Counted from the stretch's first letter, positions 9,517 through 18,421 are shown. The stretch is DNA of 64,000 bases from Peribacillus frigoritolerans (GCF_030676415.1 NZ_JAUUTW010000002.1:248001-312000), one strand, 5' to 3'. Numbers and translations are program-made. The notes: generated by a model from the sequence alone, not told the origin.

Positions 9517-9730
9517 ATGGCGGAAACTCACGAGTAAATGGCGCAAATTCACGAGTAAATGGCGGAAATTCACGAGTAAATGGCGCGAATTCACGAGTAA
9601 ATGGCGCAAACTCACGAGTAAATGGCGCGAATTCACGAGTAAATGGCGCAAACTCACGAGTAAATGGTGCGAATTCCGAGTAAATGGTGCGAATTCACGA
9701 GTAAAGAGCACAAACTAACGAAAAAACTCC
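9504..9730 (+). repeat. Tandem 21-bp repeat array 2 (10 units plus one degenerate)
   Basis: Same unit and orientation as the array at 7953. Nine units are 21 bp and one is 20 bp (a missing A in the CACGAG core). Decayed copies continue to about 9730. The first unit overlaps the last four codons of the NERD gene. Confidence 0.95.
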
Positions 9731-9837
9731 AAAAACTATCGAATAATCTTCAAATATTCTCATTTAAGTAACATTCCTCAATATAAATTCGTAAATTATA
9801 GTAAGGTTGAGCAATAGTCAGCCAAGGATAGAAAGTA

Positions 9838-10986
9838 GTGAGGGCTTTGAAAGATTTATTGTATGCAAAGAGGATGGAAATGCTTCAATTAGTGGAGCGG
9901 CTAGTGAATATAGATAGTGGTTCTCATACGAAAAAGGGTATTGATGAAATTGGTTCGATTTTAAAAACGAAATTTGAAAGTCTGGATTTTATTGTGAATA
10001 CCGTTGAGCAGCAGGATTATGGCAATCAGCTGGTCATCCAGCATCGTGAGGCGCTTCAGCCGCATATTCTGGTCGTCGCCCATATGGATACGGTTTTTCC
10101 GGAAGGCACAGCGCAAAAACGTCCTTTTAAAGTGAAAGGAAATCGGGCATACGGTCCTGGTGTAGCGGATATGAAGTCTAGTTTGGTTGAGCTTTTTTAT
10201 GCGATCCTTTGCTTGAAACAGACGGGGCAGACAGGCTATAAGCATATCCAAATCATTCTTAATAGTGATGAGGAAATCGGGTCTCCGTCGTCCGCTTCAC
10301 TCATATCGGAAAAAGCGGCCAATAAGAAGTTCGCGTTAATTCTTGAACCGGCAAGGACGGACGGTTCGCTTGTCACGGCAAGAAGGGGCTGCGGTCAGTT
10401 TAAAGTGGATATTGTGGGGGTGGCCGCCCATTCAGGTATCGAACCGGAAAAGGGACGAAGTGCAATTGAAGAATTGGCCCATAAAATCATCGCCTTACAT
10501 CAATTGAATGATCAAAAGACAGGAATGAGCGTTAATGTCGGCATGATTGAAGGAGGTTCCTCTGTCAATACGATCGCTTCCCATGCAGCTGCTTTTGTGG
10601 ATGTGCGGATTTCGGAAAAAAGGCAGGAAGGCATCATCCTCAAGCAACTGAAAAAAATCTGTGCTGAAACCTATATTCCAGGAACGAAAACGACATTAAG
10701 CGGGAAAATGGACCGGTCTCCCATGGAAAAGAATGAGAAGACGAACTTGCTTTTAGAGACGATCCGTCAGGCTGGGAAGGAAATCGGCATCGAAATCACG
10801 GATACGGCCACGGGTGGGGGTTCGGATGCTTCCATCACTTCTGATTTGGGAATCGCGACAGTGGATGGACTCGGGCCCATTGGAGGGAATGCACATAGTG
10901 AAGAGGAGTATTTGGAAATCCCAAGCCTGACGGAAAGGACTCTCCTTTTGGCAACCGTCATTCAAAAATTATCAAAAATGACCTAG
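9838..10986 (+). CDS. M20 family metallopeptidase (carboxypeptidase G2-like)
   Basis: A probable cytoplasmic zinc-dependent peptidase or amidohydrolase, 382 aa. Metal-site motifs are present in order: VVAHMDTVFPEG (His-x-Asp), GPGVADMKS (bridging Asp), NSDEEIGSP (catalytic Glu and ligand Glu), ILEPAR, and a late GGNAHSEEE (His). The lid/dimerisation domain lies between about residues 180 and 290. The start is GTG at 9838 with only a weak AAGGA upstream; a TTG three codons later is possible. Substrate unknown; family members cleave C-terminal glutamate, dipeptides or acyl-amino acids. It stands alone, with no adjacent partner gene. Confidence 0.88.
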   Translation: MRALKDLLYAKRMEMLQLVERLVNIDSGSHTKKGIDEIGSILKTKFESLDFIVNTVEQQDYGNQLVIQHREALQPHILVVAHMDTVFPEGTAQKRPFKVKGNRAYGPGVADMKSSLVELFYAILCLKQTGQTGYKHIQIILNSDEEIGSPSSASLISEKAANKKFALILEPARTDGSLVTARRGCGQFKVDIVGVAAHSGIEPEKGRSAIEELAHKIIALHQLNDQKTGMSVNVGMIEGGSSVNTIASHAAAFVDVRISEKRQEGIILKQLKKICAETYIPGTKTTLSGKMDRSPMEKNEKTNLLLETIRQAGKEIGIEITDTATGGGSDASITSDLGIATVDGLGPIGGNAHSEEEYLEIPSLTERTLLLATVIQKLSKMT

Positions 10987-11097
10987 TGTACTAATTCCGA
11001 TTAGACTGCTCATATTTCGCTTGTCATAAATGATGTTTATGATATATTGTTAATTGGGAAGCTAAATAAGAACAGAATTTATTGGAGTTGAATATAT

Positions 11098-11859
11098 ATG
11101 CTGCATCAGTTTTCACGAAATGAATTGGCAATTGGCAAGGAAGGAATCGATATTCTGAAAAACACGACCGTTGCTGTCCTGGGTGTAGGAGGCGTTGGTT
11201 CTTTTTCAGCCGAAGCATTGGCGCGTACGGGGGTAGGCCGTATTATTCTTGTGGATAAAGACGATGTCGACATCACAAATGTAAACAGGCAGATCCATGC
11301 TTTATTATCAACAGTCGGCCAACCGAAAGCGGAATTGATGAAAAATCGCATTCAAGACATCAATCCCGACTGCGAAGTGATCGCTCTTAAAATGTTCTAT
11401 ACAGAAGAAACATTTGAGGAATTCTTCAGTTATGGCCTCGACTATGTCATTGATGCATCCGATACGGTCATTTATAAGATGCATGTGATGAAGGAATGCC
11501 TGAAACGAAATATCAAGGTGATTTCAAGCATGGGGGCCGCTAATAAGATGGACCCGACGCGTTTTCAAATTGCCGATATCTCCAAAACGCATACCGACCC
11601 GCTTGCCAAGGTCATTCGTACTAGATTGCGTAAAGAGGGCATAACAAAGGGAATTCCCGTTGTCTTCTCCGACGAGAGCCCTATTGTCATTCGTGAGGAT
11701 GTCCGAAAAGAAGTCGGCAATGATGAGGCAAAAATCCGTAAAGCCCAAATGCCTCCGTCTTCGAATGCTTTTGTACCATCCGTAGCGGGTTTAATTGCAG
11801 CAAGCTGGGTGATCAATGATCTATTAAAAGACATTGAAGTTCGCCGCGTAAACGATTGA
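11098..11859 (+). CDS. tcdA: tRNA threonylcarbamoyladenosine dehydratase
   Basis: An E1-like, ATP-dependent enzyme that cyclises t6A at tRNA position 37 to ct6A. The 253-aa protein has the ThiF/MoeB nucleotide-binding loop GVGGVGSFSAEALARTGVG near residue 29, followed by DKDDVDITNVNRQ. The SMGAANKMDPT segment is characteristic of this branch. In B. subtilis the orthologue (yrvM) lies next to aspS/6S; here about 3.2 kb separates them. A terminator follows directly. Confidence 0.93.
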   Translation: MLHQFSRNELAIGKEGIDILKNTTVAVLGVGGVGSFSAEALARTGVGRIILVDKDDVDITNVNRQIHALLSTVGQPKAELMKNRIQDINPDCEVIALKMFYTEETFEEFFSYGLDYVIDASDTVIYKMHVMKECLKRNIKVISSMGAANKMDPTRFQIADISKTHTDPLAKVIRTRLRKEGITKGIPVVFSDESPIVIREDVRKEVGNDEAKIRKAQMPPSSNAFVPSVAGLIAASWVINDLLKDIEVRRVND

Positions 11860-11869
11860 TAAAAAGTAA

Positions 11870-11897
11870 CTGACTCTATAAAGGGTCAGTTTTTTTG
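11870..11897 (+). terminator. Terminator of tcdA
   Basis: CTGACTC/GGGTCAG stem, short loop, then a T-run. Confidence 0.75.
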
Positions 11898-11945
11898 TGC
11901 CGAATAGTAGATTTTCCTTTTAATAACTTTTTTATCCATATCATA

Positions 11946-11988
11946 TAGACGGGGTCGAAAGAATGAGATAAACTATTTTCAGAATATT
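11946..11988 (+). promoter_or_regulatory. Promoter and CodY-box-like operator of liv operon 1
   Basis: TAGACG, 17-bp spacer, TAAACT (11946-11974). TATTTTCAGAATATT follows at 11974-11988 and matches 13 of 15 positions of the CodY consensus AATTTTCWGAAAATT. The box covers the expected transcription start, so bound CodY would repress. The same layout precedes the second operon. Confidence 0.65.
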
Positions 11989-12045
11989 ATTTTTATTCAG
12001 ATATTCTATTTGTTTAAAAGAACATACAAAACAAGGGGGTTTCAA

Positions 12046-13233
12046 ATGAAGAAGAAAAAGCTAGCAGGAGTGTTTCTATCACTTTCATTGGTTGCAGGGG
12101 CGCTGGCAGGTTGTAGCGGCGACTCGAAAACTAGCAGTTCAGGCGGGAGCTCATCAAAATCGGGCGACACGATTAAAATTGGGGCCAACCTTGAATTGTC
12201 CGGAGGTACGGCATCATTCGGCCAATCGGCTGCCGATGGTTTGAAACTGGCCATCGATGAAATTAATAAAGAGGGTATCGATGGTAAAAAACTGGAAATC
12301 GTCAAGGTTGATAATAAATCAGATGCAGCCGAAGCTACAAGCGGTTCGATCAAGTTAGTCAGCCAGGACAAGGTTGTGGCTGTAGTCGGATCTGCGACAA
12401 GCACGAATACATTGGCACAGGTTCAGGTCGCACAGGATAATAAAGTTCCCCTACTCACACCAACTGCAACAAATCCCGACATTACCAACAAAGCTGGAAA
12501 ATTAAATGATTATGTGTTCAGAACTTGCTTTATCGATCCATTCCAAGGTACGGTGGCAGCCAATTTTGCATCTGACGAAATTGGGGCGAAGACGGCTGCG
12601 ATCTATGTGGATAGCGCAAGTGATTATTCTAAAGGATTGGCCGCAGCTTTTAAAGAAGCGTTCACTGCCAAGGGCGGTAAAATCGTGGCGGAAGAAGCTT
12701 ATGTAACGAAAGATACTGATTTCCGCTCTACATTGACACGTATCAAATCCGCAAAACCAGAGTTCGTTTTCCTTCCTGGTTATTATGAAGAAGTCGGATT
12801 GATCTTAAAACAGGCACGTGAAGACGGCATAGACCTTCCATTCATGGGCGGGGACGGCTGGGATTCCCCGAAGGTCGTTGAAATTGCCGGAGCGGATGCT
12901 TTGAAAAATACTTATATCACGAATCACTATTCCCCGGAAGATGAAGATGCCAAAATCCAGGATTTCGTTGCAGCCTTCGAAAAGGAATACGATAAAACAC
13001 CGGATGCCTTTGCCGCACTTGGTTATGACACGGGGTACTACCTGGCTGATGCCATCAAGAGATCTGGAGATGCTTCTCCCGAAAAAATCAGACAAGCGTT
13101 GGAAGATGTCAAAGATCTTCAATTAGTTTCCGGAACGCTGAACCTTGATGAAAATCATGATCCGATCAAATCGGCGACCATCTTGGAATATGTGGATGGC
13201 AAACAAACATTCAAGACAAAAATCAATCCATAA
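12046..13233 (+). CDS. livJ: Branched-chain amino acid ABC transporter, substrate-binding lipoprotein (copy 1)
   Basis: Extracellular lipid-anchored receptor for Leu/Ile/Val-type substrates, 395 aa. The ATG at 12046 is preceded by AAGGGGG and begins MKKKKLAGVFLSL with lipobox LAGC (Cys23). A longer in-frame start at 12010 would spoil the signal peptide. A Ser/Gly-rich linker follows, then a periplasmic-binding type I fold (IGANLELSGG, GSATSTNT, PFMGGDGWDSP). First gene of a five-gene operon, separated from the permease by a GC-rich hairpin. Closely similar in sequence to the gene at 17172. Confidence 0.93.
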   Translation: MKKKKLAGVFLSLSLVAGALAGCSGDSKTSSSGGSSSKSGDTIKIGANLELSGGTASFGQSAADGLKLAIDEINKEGIDGKKLEIVKVDNKSDAAEATSGSIKLVSQDKVVAVVGSATSTNTLAQVQVAQDNKVPLLTPTATNPDITNKAGKLNDYVFRTCFIDPFQGTVAANFASDEIGAKTAAIYVDSASDYSKGLAAAFKEAFTAKGGKIVAEEAYVTKDTDFRSTLTRIKSAKPEFVFLPGYYEEVGLILKQAREDGIDLPFMGGDGWDSPKVVEIAGADALKNTYITNHYSPEDEDAKIQDFVAAFEKEYDKTPDAFAALGYDTGYYLADAIKRSGDASPEKIRQALEDVKDLQLVSGTLNLDENHDPIKSATILEYVDGKQTFKTKINP

Positions 13234-13245
13234 TACCTTATGTGG

Positions 13246-13267
13246 ATAGGGGGCAAGTCCCCCCTAT
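13246..13267 (+). promoter_or_regulatory. Intercistronic hairpin after livJ copy 1
   Basis: ATAGGGGG pairs with CCCCCTAT, with no T-run. It lies between the binding-protein gene and the permease genes. It would fit a 3'-stabilising or attenuating element giving more binding protein than membrane parts. Confidence 0.5.
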
Positions 13268-13310
13268 TCTATATTCACTTAAAAAACACCTTTAACGGGG
13301 AGAGTGCAAT

Positions 13311-14189
13311 ATGGAACTGATTCAGCAATTGGTAAATGGCATTTCACTCGGAAGCATTTATGCTTTGATCGCGCTTGGTTATACGATGGTATATGGAATC
13401 GTCAAACTCATAAACTTCGCCCATGGCGACGTATTCATGGTTGGTTCATTTGTAGGGTTTTACGCCATTACCGTAATGGACTTATCCTTCATCCCGGCTT
13501 TATTGATTTCGATGGCCACATGTGCCATCTTTGGCGTTTTAATTGAACGGATTGCTTATAAACCCCTTCGTAATGCAACACGGATCGCGGCCTTGATAAC
13601 GGCCATCGGTGTTTCCCTTCTGATAGAAAATGGGCTGATTTACATCCGGGGCGCCCAGCCGGAAGCCTATCCAAATAATGTCCTTCCGATGGATAAACTC
13701 GATATATTGGGAGTTTCCATCAGCAGTCAATCGATTTTGATCTTATCTGTATCCATCATTTTAATGATCATCCTGCAATTCGTTGTCCATAAAACCAAAA
13801 TCGGCAAAGCGATGCGTGCCGTTTCATTCGATTCCGAAGCGGCTAAGCTGATGGGAATCAATGTGAATAATACGATTTCAGCTACGTTCGCCATAGGTTC
13901 GGCCCTGGCTGGGGCGGCGGGTGTCATTTTTGGAATCTACTATATTAAAATCGAGCCGTTGATGGGTGTCCTTCCTGGTCTTAAAGCATTTGTTGCAGCC
14001 GTCTTGGGCGGCATCGGCATCATTCCGGGAGCGATGGTCGGCGGTCTGCTGCTTGGAGTGATCGAAGCTTTGGTCAGTGCAGCCGGTTACTCATTATGGC
14101 GCGATGGTGTGGCTTTCGTCGTACTTATCTTGATTTTGATTTTCTTGCCGCAGGGACTGTTCGGTAAAAATAAAAGAGAAAAAGTATAG
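13311..14189 (+). CDS. livH: Branched-chain amino acid ABC transporter permease LivH (copy 1)
   Basis: A 292-aa inner-membrane permease. It has about eight hydrophobic segments and the family start LIQQLVNGISLGSIYALIALGYTMVYG. The coupling-type segment MRAVSFDSEAAKLMGI lies at about residues 168-183. It forms the channel with LivM and is driven by LivG/LivF. AGAGTG lies upstream. The stop is 13 bases before livM. Confidence 0.95.
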   Translation: MELIQQLVNGISLGSIYALIALGYTMVYGIVKLINFAHGDVFMVGSFVGFYAITVMDLSFIPALLISMATCAIFGVLIERIAYKPLRNATRIAALITAIGVSLLIENGLIYIRGAQPEAYPNNVLPMDKLDILGVSISSQSILILSVSIILMIILQFVVHKTKIGKAMRAVSFDSEAAKLMGINVNNTISATFAIGSALAGAAGVIFGIYYIKIEPLMGVLPGLKAFVAAVLGGIGIIPGAMVGGLLLGVIEALVSAAGYSLWRDGVAFVVLILILIFLPQGLFGKNKREKV

Positions 14190-14202
14190 GGGAGACATGG
14201 CG

Positions 14203-15174
14203 ATGACTACTTTAAAGAATTCAAAGGGTTTTTGGCTCTCGATCGCGCTCGCACTTATTTTTTTCGGAATCATGCAGTACACCATTTCAATCGGTATCCT
14301 CAATCCATTTTATATCAACACGCTCATGTTCATCGGCATCAATATCATGCTGGCTACAAGCCTTCATTTAATCATTGGAATAACCGGGCAGTTCTCGATC
14401 GGGCATGCAGGTTTTTTAGCGGTTGGGGCTTATGCTTCCGCAGTCATGACGATGAAGCTGGAACTTCCTTTCATCCTAGCAGTATTGGCTGGGGGCGTCA
14501 TCGCCGCTGTTGCGGGTATGGTGATCGGGATACCCAGCTTGCGTCTGAAGGGGGATTACCTGGCGATAGCCACCCTTGGATTTGGGGAAATTGTCCGGAT
14601 CGTCCTTTTGAATATTGAATATGTAGGCGGGGCAAGCGGGATGCAGGTATCCCATCTGACTACTTGGCCATGGGTTTTTGCCTGTGTCATGATCACCGTC
14701 TTAGTCATCAGGAATTTCACCAATTCGACTCACGGACGTGCATGCATATCCGTAAGGGAAGATGAAACGGCGGCTGATGCGATGGGAATCAATACGACCT
14801 ATTATAAAGTGGCGGCTTTCGTCATCGGAGCTTTTTTTGCCGGAATTGCCGGATCGCTTTATGCCCATAATTTTTATATTATCCAGCCATCGAATTTCGG
14901 TTTCCTGAAATCTTTCGATATACTGATTTTCGTCGTACTAGGCGGTCTTGGAAGTCTTTCAGGTTCGGTATTGGCAGCAATTTTACTGACGATCGTAACG
15001 ACATTCCTTCAGGATTATCCGGAAACGAGGATGATCATCTACAGTCTTGTCCTGATCCTGATGATGATTTTCCGCCCGCAGGGTTTAATGGGAACAAGAG
15101 AAATCACGACATTGTTCACACATAAAAAAACGAAAGGGGGCCCAAAGGATGGAAGCCACAATACCGTTGCTTAA
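14203..15174 (+). CDS. livM: Branched-chain amino acid ABC transporter permease LivM (copy 1)
   Basis: A 323-aa membrane permease with motifs GITGQFSIGHAGFLAVGAYA and a C-terminal YRPQG-like FRPQGLMG. I chose the ATG at 14203 because AGGGGAG is then 8 bases away. The in-frame ATG at 14197 is too close, and the second copy of the operon has only the equivalent of 14203. It overlaps the start of livG by 26 bases. Confidence 0.93.
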   Translation: MTTLKNSKGFWLSIALALIFFGIMQYTISIGILNPFYINTLMFIGINIMLATSLHLIIGITGQFSIGHAGFLAVGAYASAVMTMKLELPFILAVLAGGVIAAVAGMVIGIPSLRLKGDYLAIATLGFGEIVRIVLLNIEYVGGASGMQVSHLTTWPWVFACVMITVLVIRNFTNSTHGRACISVREDETAADAMGINTTYYKVAAFVIGAFFAGIAGSLYAHNFYIIQPSNFGFLKSFDILIFVVLGGLGSLSGSVLAAILLTIVTTFLQDYPETRMIIYSLVLILMMIFRPQGLMGTREITTLFTHKKTKGGPKDGSHNTVA

Positions 15175-15928
15175 AGTAGATGCGGTGGGGATACGCTTTG
15201 GCGGATTGAAAGCGGTGTCCGATGTGAACGTGGAATTATTTCCAGGGGAACTTGTAGGACTGATCGGGCCGAATGGAGCTGGGAAAACGACCTTCTTCAA
15301 TTTATTGACGGGTGTGTATGTCCCTACAGAAGGAACGATTGCCTTGAATGGGGAAAATCTGAATAAGCAGCCGCCTTATAAAATTACCCGAAAAGGGATC
15401 TCGAGGACTTTTCAAAATATTCGCCTCTTCAGTGAATTATCCGTGATCGATAACGTGAAGGTTGCTTACCACTCGCTTGCCAAGCATAGAATTCCAAGCT
15501 CCATATTCAGGCTGCCGGGACATTTTTCCGGGGAAAAGGAAATGGATGAAAAGGCACTCGAATTCTTGAGGATTTTCAATCTTGACCATTTTAAGGATGA
15601 AAAAGCGAAGAATCTTCCATACGGACAGCAAAGGCGGCTGGAAATCGCCCGTGCTCTTGCCGCCAATCCGAAACTTCTTTTACTGGACGAACCCGCTGCC
15701 GGGATGAACCCGCATGAAACGAAAGAATTGATGAATCTCATTGCTTTTATCCGGAAGGAATTCAACCTGACCGTTTTGCTCATCGAACATGATATGTCAC
15801 TGGTCATGGGGGTATGCGAACGGATTTACGTTCTTGATCATGGACAGCTTATCGCTCACGGTAAGCCGGAACAAATTCGCAACGATCCAAAGGTTATCGA
15901 GGCATATCTAGGGGAGGAGGTTTCCTGA
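15149..15928 (+). CDS. livG: Branched-chain amino acid ABC transporter ATPase LivG (copy 1)
   Basis: A 259-aa cytoplasmic ATPase. Walker A GPNGAGKTT, Q-loop region TFQNIRLF, a divergent signature (LPYGQQRRLEIARAL), Walker B LLLLDEPAAGMNP and the H-loop IEHDM are all present. It overlaps livM upstream and shares TGATG with livF downstream, consistent with translational coupling. Confidence 0.95.
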   Translation: MEATIPLLKVDAVGIRFGGLKAVSDVNVELFPGELVGLIGPNGAGKTTFFNLLTGVYVPTEGTIALNGENLNKQPPYKITRKGISRTFQNIRLFSELSVIDNVKVAYHSLAKHRIPSSIFRLPGHFSGEKEMDEKALEFLRIFNLDHFKDEKAKNLPYGQQRRLEIARALAANPKLLLLDEPAAGMNPHETKELMNLIAFIRKEFNLTVLLIEHDMSLVMGVCERIYVLDHGQLIAHGKPEQIRNDPKVIEAYLGEEVS

Positions 15929-16635
15929 TGCTGAAAATAGAGGACATCAATGTTTATTACGGTAATATCCAAGCGTTAAAAGGGGTTTCCATGGAGATAA
16001 ACGAAGGGGAGATCGTGACTTTGATCGGGGCGAACGGAGCGGGAAAAAGCACGCTGCTCAAAACGATTTCCGGTCTGTTAAAACCAAAGCAAGGAAAAGT
16101 TCTGTTCGAAGGTGATCCGATCGGGGGAAAAGCTGCACAGTCCATCGTGAAAATGGGCATATCCCATGTACCTGAAGGGCGACGTGTCTTTGCCAACATG
16201 ACGGTTGCCGAAAACTTGGAGCTTGGGGCTTATTTGCGAAAAGACAAAGAGGGCATCCATACAGATATGGAAAGGGTGTATGAGTTATTTCCGAGGCTGC
16301 TGGAGAGAATCAAACAGCAGGCTGGCACTCTATCCGGCGGTGAACAGCAGATGCTTGCAATGGGCCGGGCTTTAATGGCGAAACCACGTTTATTACTGCT
16401 CGATGAACCTTCGATGGGTCTTGCACCGCTTCTGGTTAAGCAAATATTCAACATCATCCAGGAAATCAGTGAGTCCGGCACAACGATCCTTTTGGTCGAG
16501 CAAAACGCCAACCTCGCTTTATCCATTGCAGATCGCGCCTATGTAGTTGAAACGGGCCGAATCGTCCTCTCGGGAAAGGCCGAGGAACTAACATCAAGTG
16601 AAGAAATAAAAATGGCCTATTTAGGAGGCCACTGA
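15928..16635 (+). CDS. livF: Branched-chain amino acid ABC transporter ATPase LivF (copy 1)
   Basis: A 235-aa second ATPase of the importer. Walker A GANGAGKST, HVPEGRRVF, signature TLSGGEQQML, Walker B LLLLDEPSMGLAP and VEQNAN follow the LivF pattern. The ATG overlaps the livG stop by one base, with GGGGAGGAGG ahead. Last gene of operon 1, closed by a terminator. Confidence 0.95.
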   Translation: MLKIEDINVYYGNIQALKGVSMEINEGEIVTLIGANGAGKSTLLKTISGLLKPKQGKVLFEGDPIGGKAAQSIVKMGISHVPEGRRVFANMTVAENLELGAYLRKDKEGIHTDMERVYELFPRLLERIKQQAGTLSGGEQQMLAMGRALMAKPRLLLLDEPSMGLAPLLVKQIFNIIQEISESGTTILLVEQNANLALSIADRAYVVETGRIVLSGKAEELTSSEEIKMAYLGGH

Positions 16636-16657
16636 ACCGCCTTTTGGCGGTTTTTTT
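16635..16657 (+). terminator. Terminator of liv operon 1
   Basis: AACCGCC/GGCGGTT stem, four-base loop, seven T. Confidence 0.8.
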
Positions 16658-17028
16658 ATTTATGCAATATATGCAGGAAGATAAAAAGCTTAGGAGCTTC
16701 ATGCATGATTTTATACATCCAATATAGTATTATTCAATTTTGATATAGGAATTAGGACTAAAAAAGCACGAAAAAACTGGGTTTAATTCCCTATCGATAT
16801 ACTTGTATTTTGGTAAAAATGTAATTAATAGGATGAAAAAAATAAGAGAATGAATAAAATTTTTTGAGCAACAAATAAGGGATTTGTAATATTGATATAA
16901 TTTTAATTATCCGTTATTCCTGATTGTATCGCTAATTTTCACAATATTTAAAATATATAAAGATAAAAATGATGTAGGGCTACCTGTGAAAAATATCCTA
17001 TTTGCGAAATCTTCTCGTAATTATTATA
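16658..17028. other. AT-rich intergenic spacer with one CodY-like site
   Basis: About 370 bp without a credible ORF, between the two liv operons. AATTTTCACAATATT at 16934-16948 matches 13 of 15 positions of the CodY consensus, about 80 bp ahead of the operon 2 promoter. Nothing else recognisable. Confidence 0.6.
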
Positions 17029-17072
17029 TAGACGGAATGAAAATTATGCGGTAAACTATTTTTCGAAATATT
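17029..17072 (+). promoter_or_regulatory. Promoter and CodY-box-like operator of liv operon 2
   Basis: TAGACG, 17-bp spacer, TAAACT (17029-17057), the same hexamers and spacing as operon 1. ATTTTTCGAAATATT at 17058-17072 matches about 11 of 15 positions of the CodY consensus and again sits on the start point. Confidence 0.6.
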
Positions 17073-17171
17073 AATTTAATTTGAAACATTTCATCTAATC
17101 AATTTTTTTCTGAAGCATTATGAATAAATATTCATGCATCAGAGCTTGATTACAAAATGGGGGGATTATTT

Positions 17172-18350
17172 ATGAAAAAGAAAAAATTAGCAGGTGCATT
17201 CCTTTCTCTAACACTTGCTGCAGGAGTGCTAGCCGGTTGTTCCAGCTCTGGTTCATCAGAAAAATCAAGCGGGGATGGAGATACGATCAAGATCGGTGTC
17301 AACCTTGAATTATCAGGCGGTGTAGCTTCATATGGACAATCGATTGCAGAGGGCCTGGAGCTTGCGACTGCAGAAATCAATAAAGAAGGCATTGACGGTA
17401 AAAAAATCAAACTAATTAAAGTCGATAATAAATCTGAAGCGTCCGAAGCGACAAGCGGAGCGATCAAGCTGACATCACAAGATCAGGTTGCAGCGATCGT
17501 AGGTGCTGCGACAAGTACGAACTCGATTGCACAAGTACAGATTGCCCAAGATAATAAAGTGCCGGTCATCTCACCATCTGGTACAAGCCCTGAAATCACG
17601 TTCAGCAAGGATAAATTGAACGACTACATTTTCAGGACAAGCTTCATCGATCCGTTCCAAGGGACGGTTGCTGCGAATTTCGCCACTAAAGAAATCAAAG
17701 CGAAAAGTGCAGCCATCTATATTGACAGCGCAAGTGATTATTCAAAAGGGTTAGCCGCAGCCTTTAAAGAACAATTCGAAAAAAATGGCGGAAAGATCGT
17801 GGCTGAGGAAGCTTACATTGCGAAGGATACTGATTTCCGTTCCACATTGACTCGTTTGAAATCGGCAAAACCTGATTTCATTTTCCTTCCTGGTTACTAT
17901 GAGGAAGCTGGTCTGATCGTAAAGCAGGCACGCGAAACTGGACTTGACGTTCCATTCATGGGCGGCGACGGCTGGGATTCTCCTAAGCTAATTGAAATTG
18001 CCGGTGCAAAAGCTCTAAATAATACGTTCATCACGAACCATTATTCTTCAGGTGACCCTGATGAGAAAATTCAGAATTTTGTGTCAGCATTTAAAGCGAA
18101 GTACAAAGATAAATCCCCGGATGCATTTAACGCTCTAGGATATGACACAGGATACTTCCTTGCAGACGCGATTAAACGTGCTGGTTCAGCGGATTCAGAA
18201 AAAATCAAAGAAGCGCTGGAAAAAACGGCTGACCTTGAGCTGGTAACGGGTACATTCACATTGGATGAAAAACATAACCCAATCAAATCTGCTACCATCC
18301 TTGAATTTAAAGAAGGAAAACAAGTATTCAACACAAAAATCAATCCTTAA
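17172..18350 (+). CDS. livJ: Branched-chain amino acid ABC transporter, substrate-binding lipoprotein (copy 2)
   Basis: A 392-aa lipoprotein receptor. The ATG at 17172 follows a GGGGGG tract by 7 bases and gives MKKKKLAGAFLSL with lipobox LAGC (Cys23). The upstream in-frame ATG at 17157 lies ahead of that tract. Same fold and motifs as copy 1 (GVNLELSGG, GAATSTNS, PFMGGDGWDSP). Differences are concentrated in the linker and around the putative ligand cleft (LTPTATNPDI in copy 1, ISPSGTSPEI here), which could change specificity. Confidence 0.93.
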   Translation: MKKKKLAGAFLSLTLAAGVLAGCSSSGSSEKSSGDGDTIKIGVNLELSGGVASYGQSIAEGLELATAEINKEGIDGKKIKLIKVDNKSEASEATSGAIKLTSQDQVAAIVGAATSTNSIAQVQIAQDNKVPVISPSGTSPEITFSKDKLNDYIFRTSFIDPFQGTVAANFATKEIKAKSAAIYIDSASDYSKGLAAAFKEQFEKNGGKIVAEEAYIAKDTDFRSTLTRLKSAKPDFIFLPGYYEEAGLIVKQARETGLDVPFMGGDGWDSPKLIEIAGAKALNNTFITNHYSSGDPDEKIQNFVSAFKAKYKDKSPDAFNALGYDTGYFLADAIKRAGSADSEKIKEALEKTADLELVTGTFTLDEKHNPIKSATILEFKEGKQVFNTKINP

Positions 18351-18373
18351 TTTTGGAGAACAACTCCAACCCT

Positions 18374-18421
18374 TTCGCCGGCCCTTCGTCAATAAGAAGG
18401 TGCTGGCGAATTCTCATTTTT
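18374..18421 (+). promoter_or_regulatory. Intercistronic hairpin after livJ copy 2
   Basis: TTCGCCGGC and CCTTC pair with GAAGG and GCTGGCGAA, followed by a short T-run. It is the positional counterpart of the hairpin at 13246 and probably a partial terminator or mRNA stabiliser. Confidence 0.55.

Noticed and set aside
7953..9730. CRISPR array
   Set aside because: Units are contiguous with no unique spacers and there are no cas genes; tandem repeats instead.
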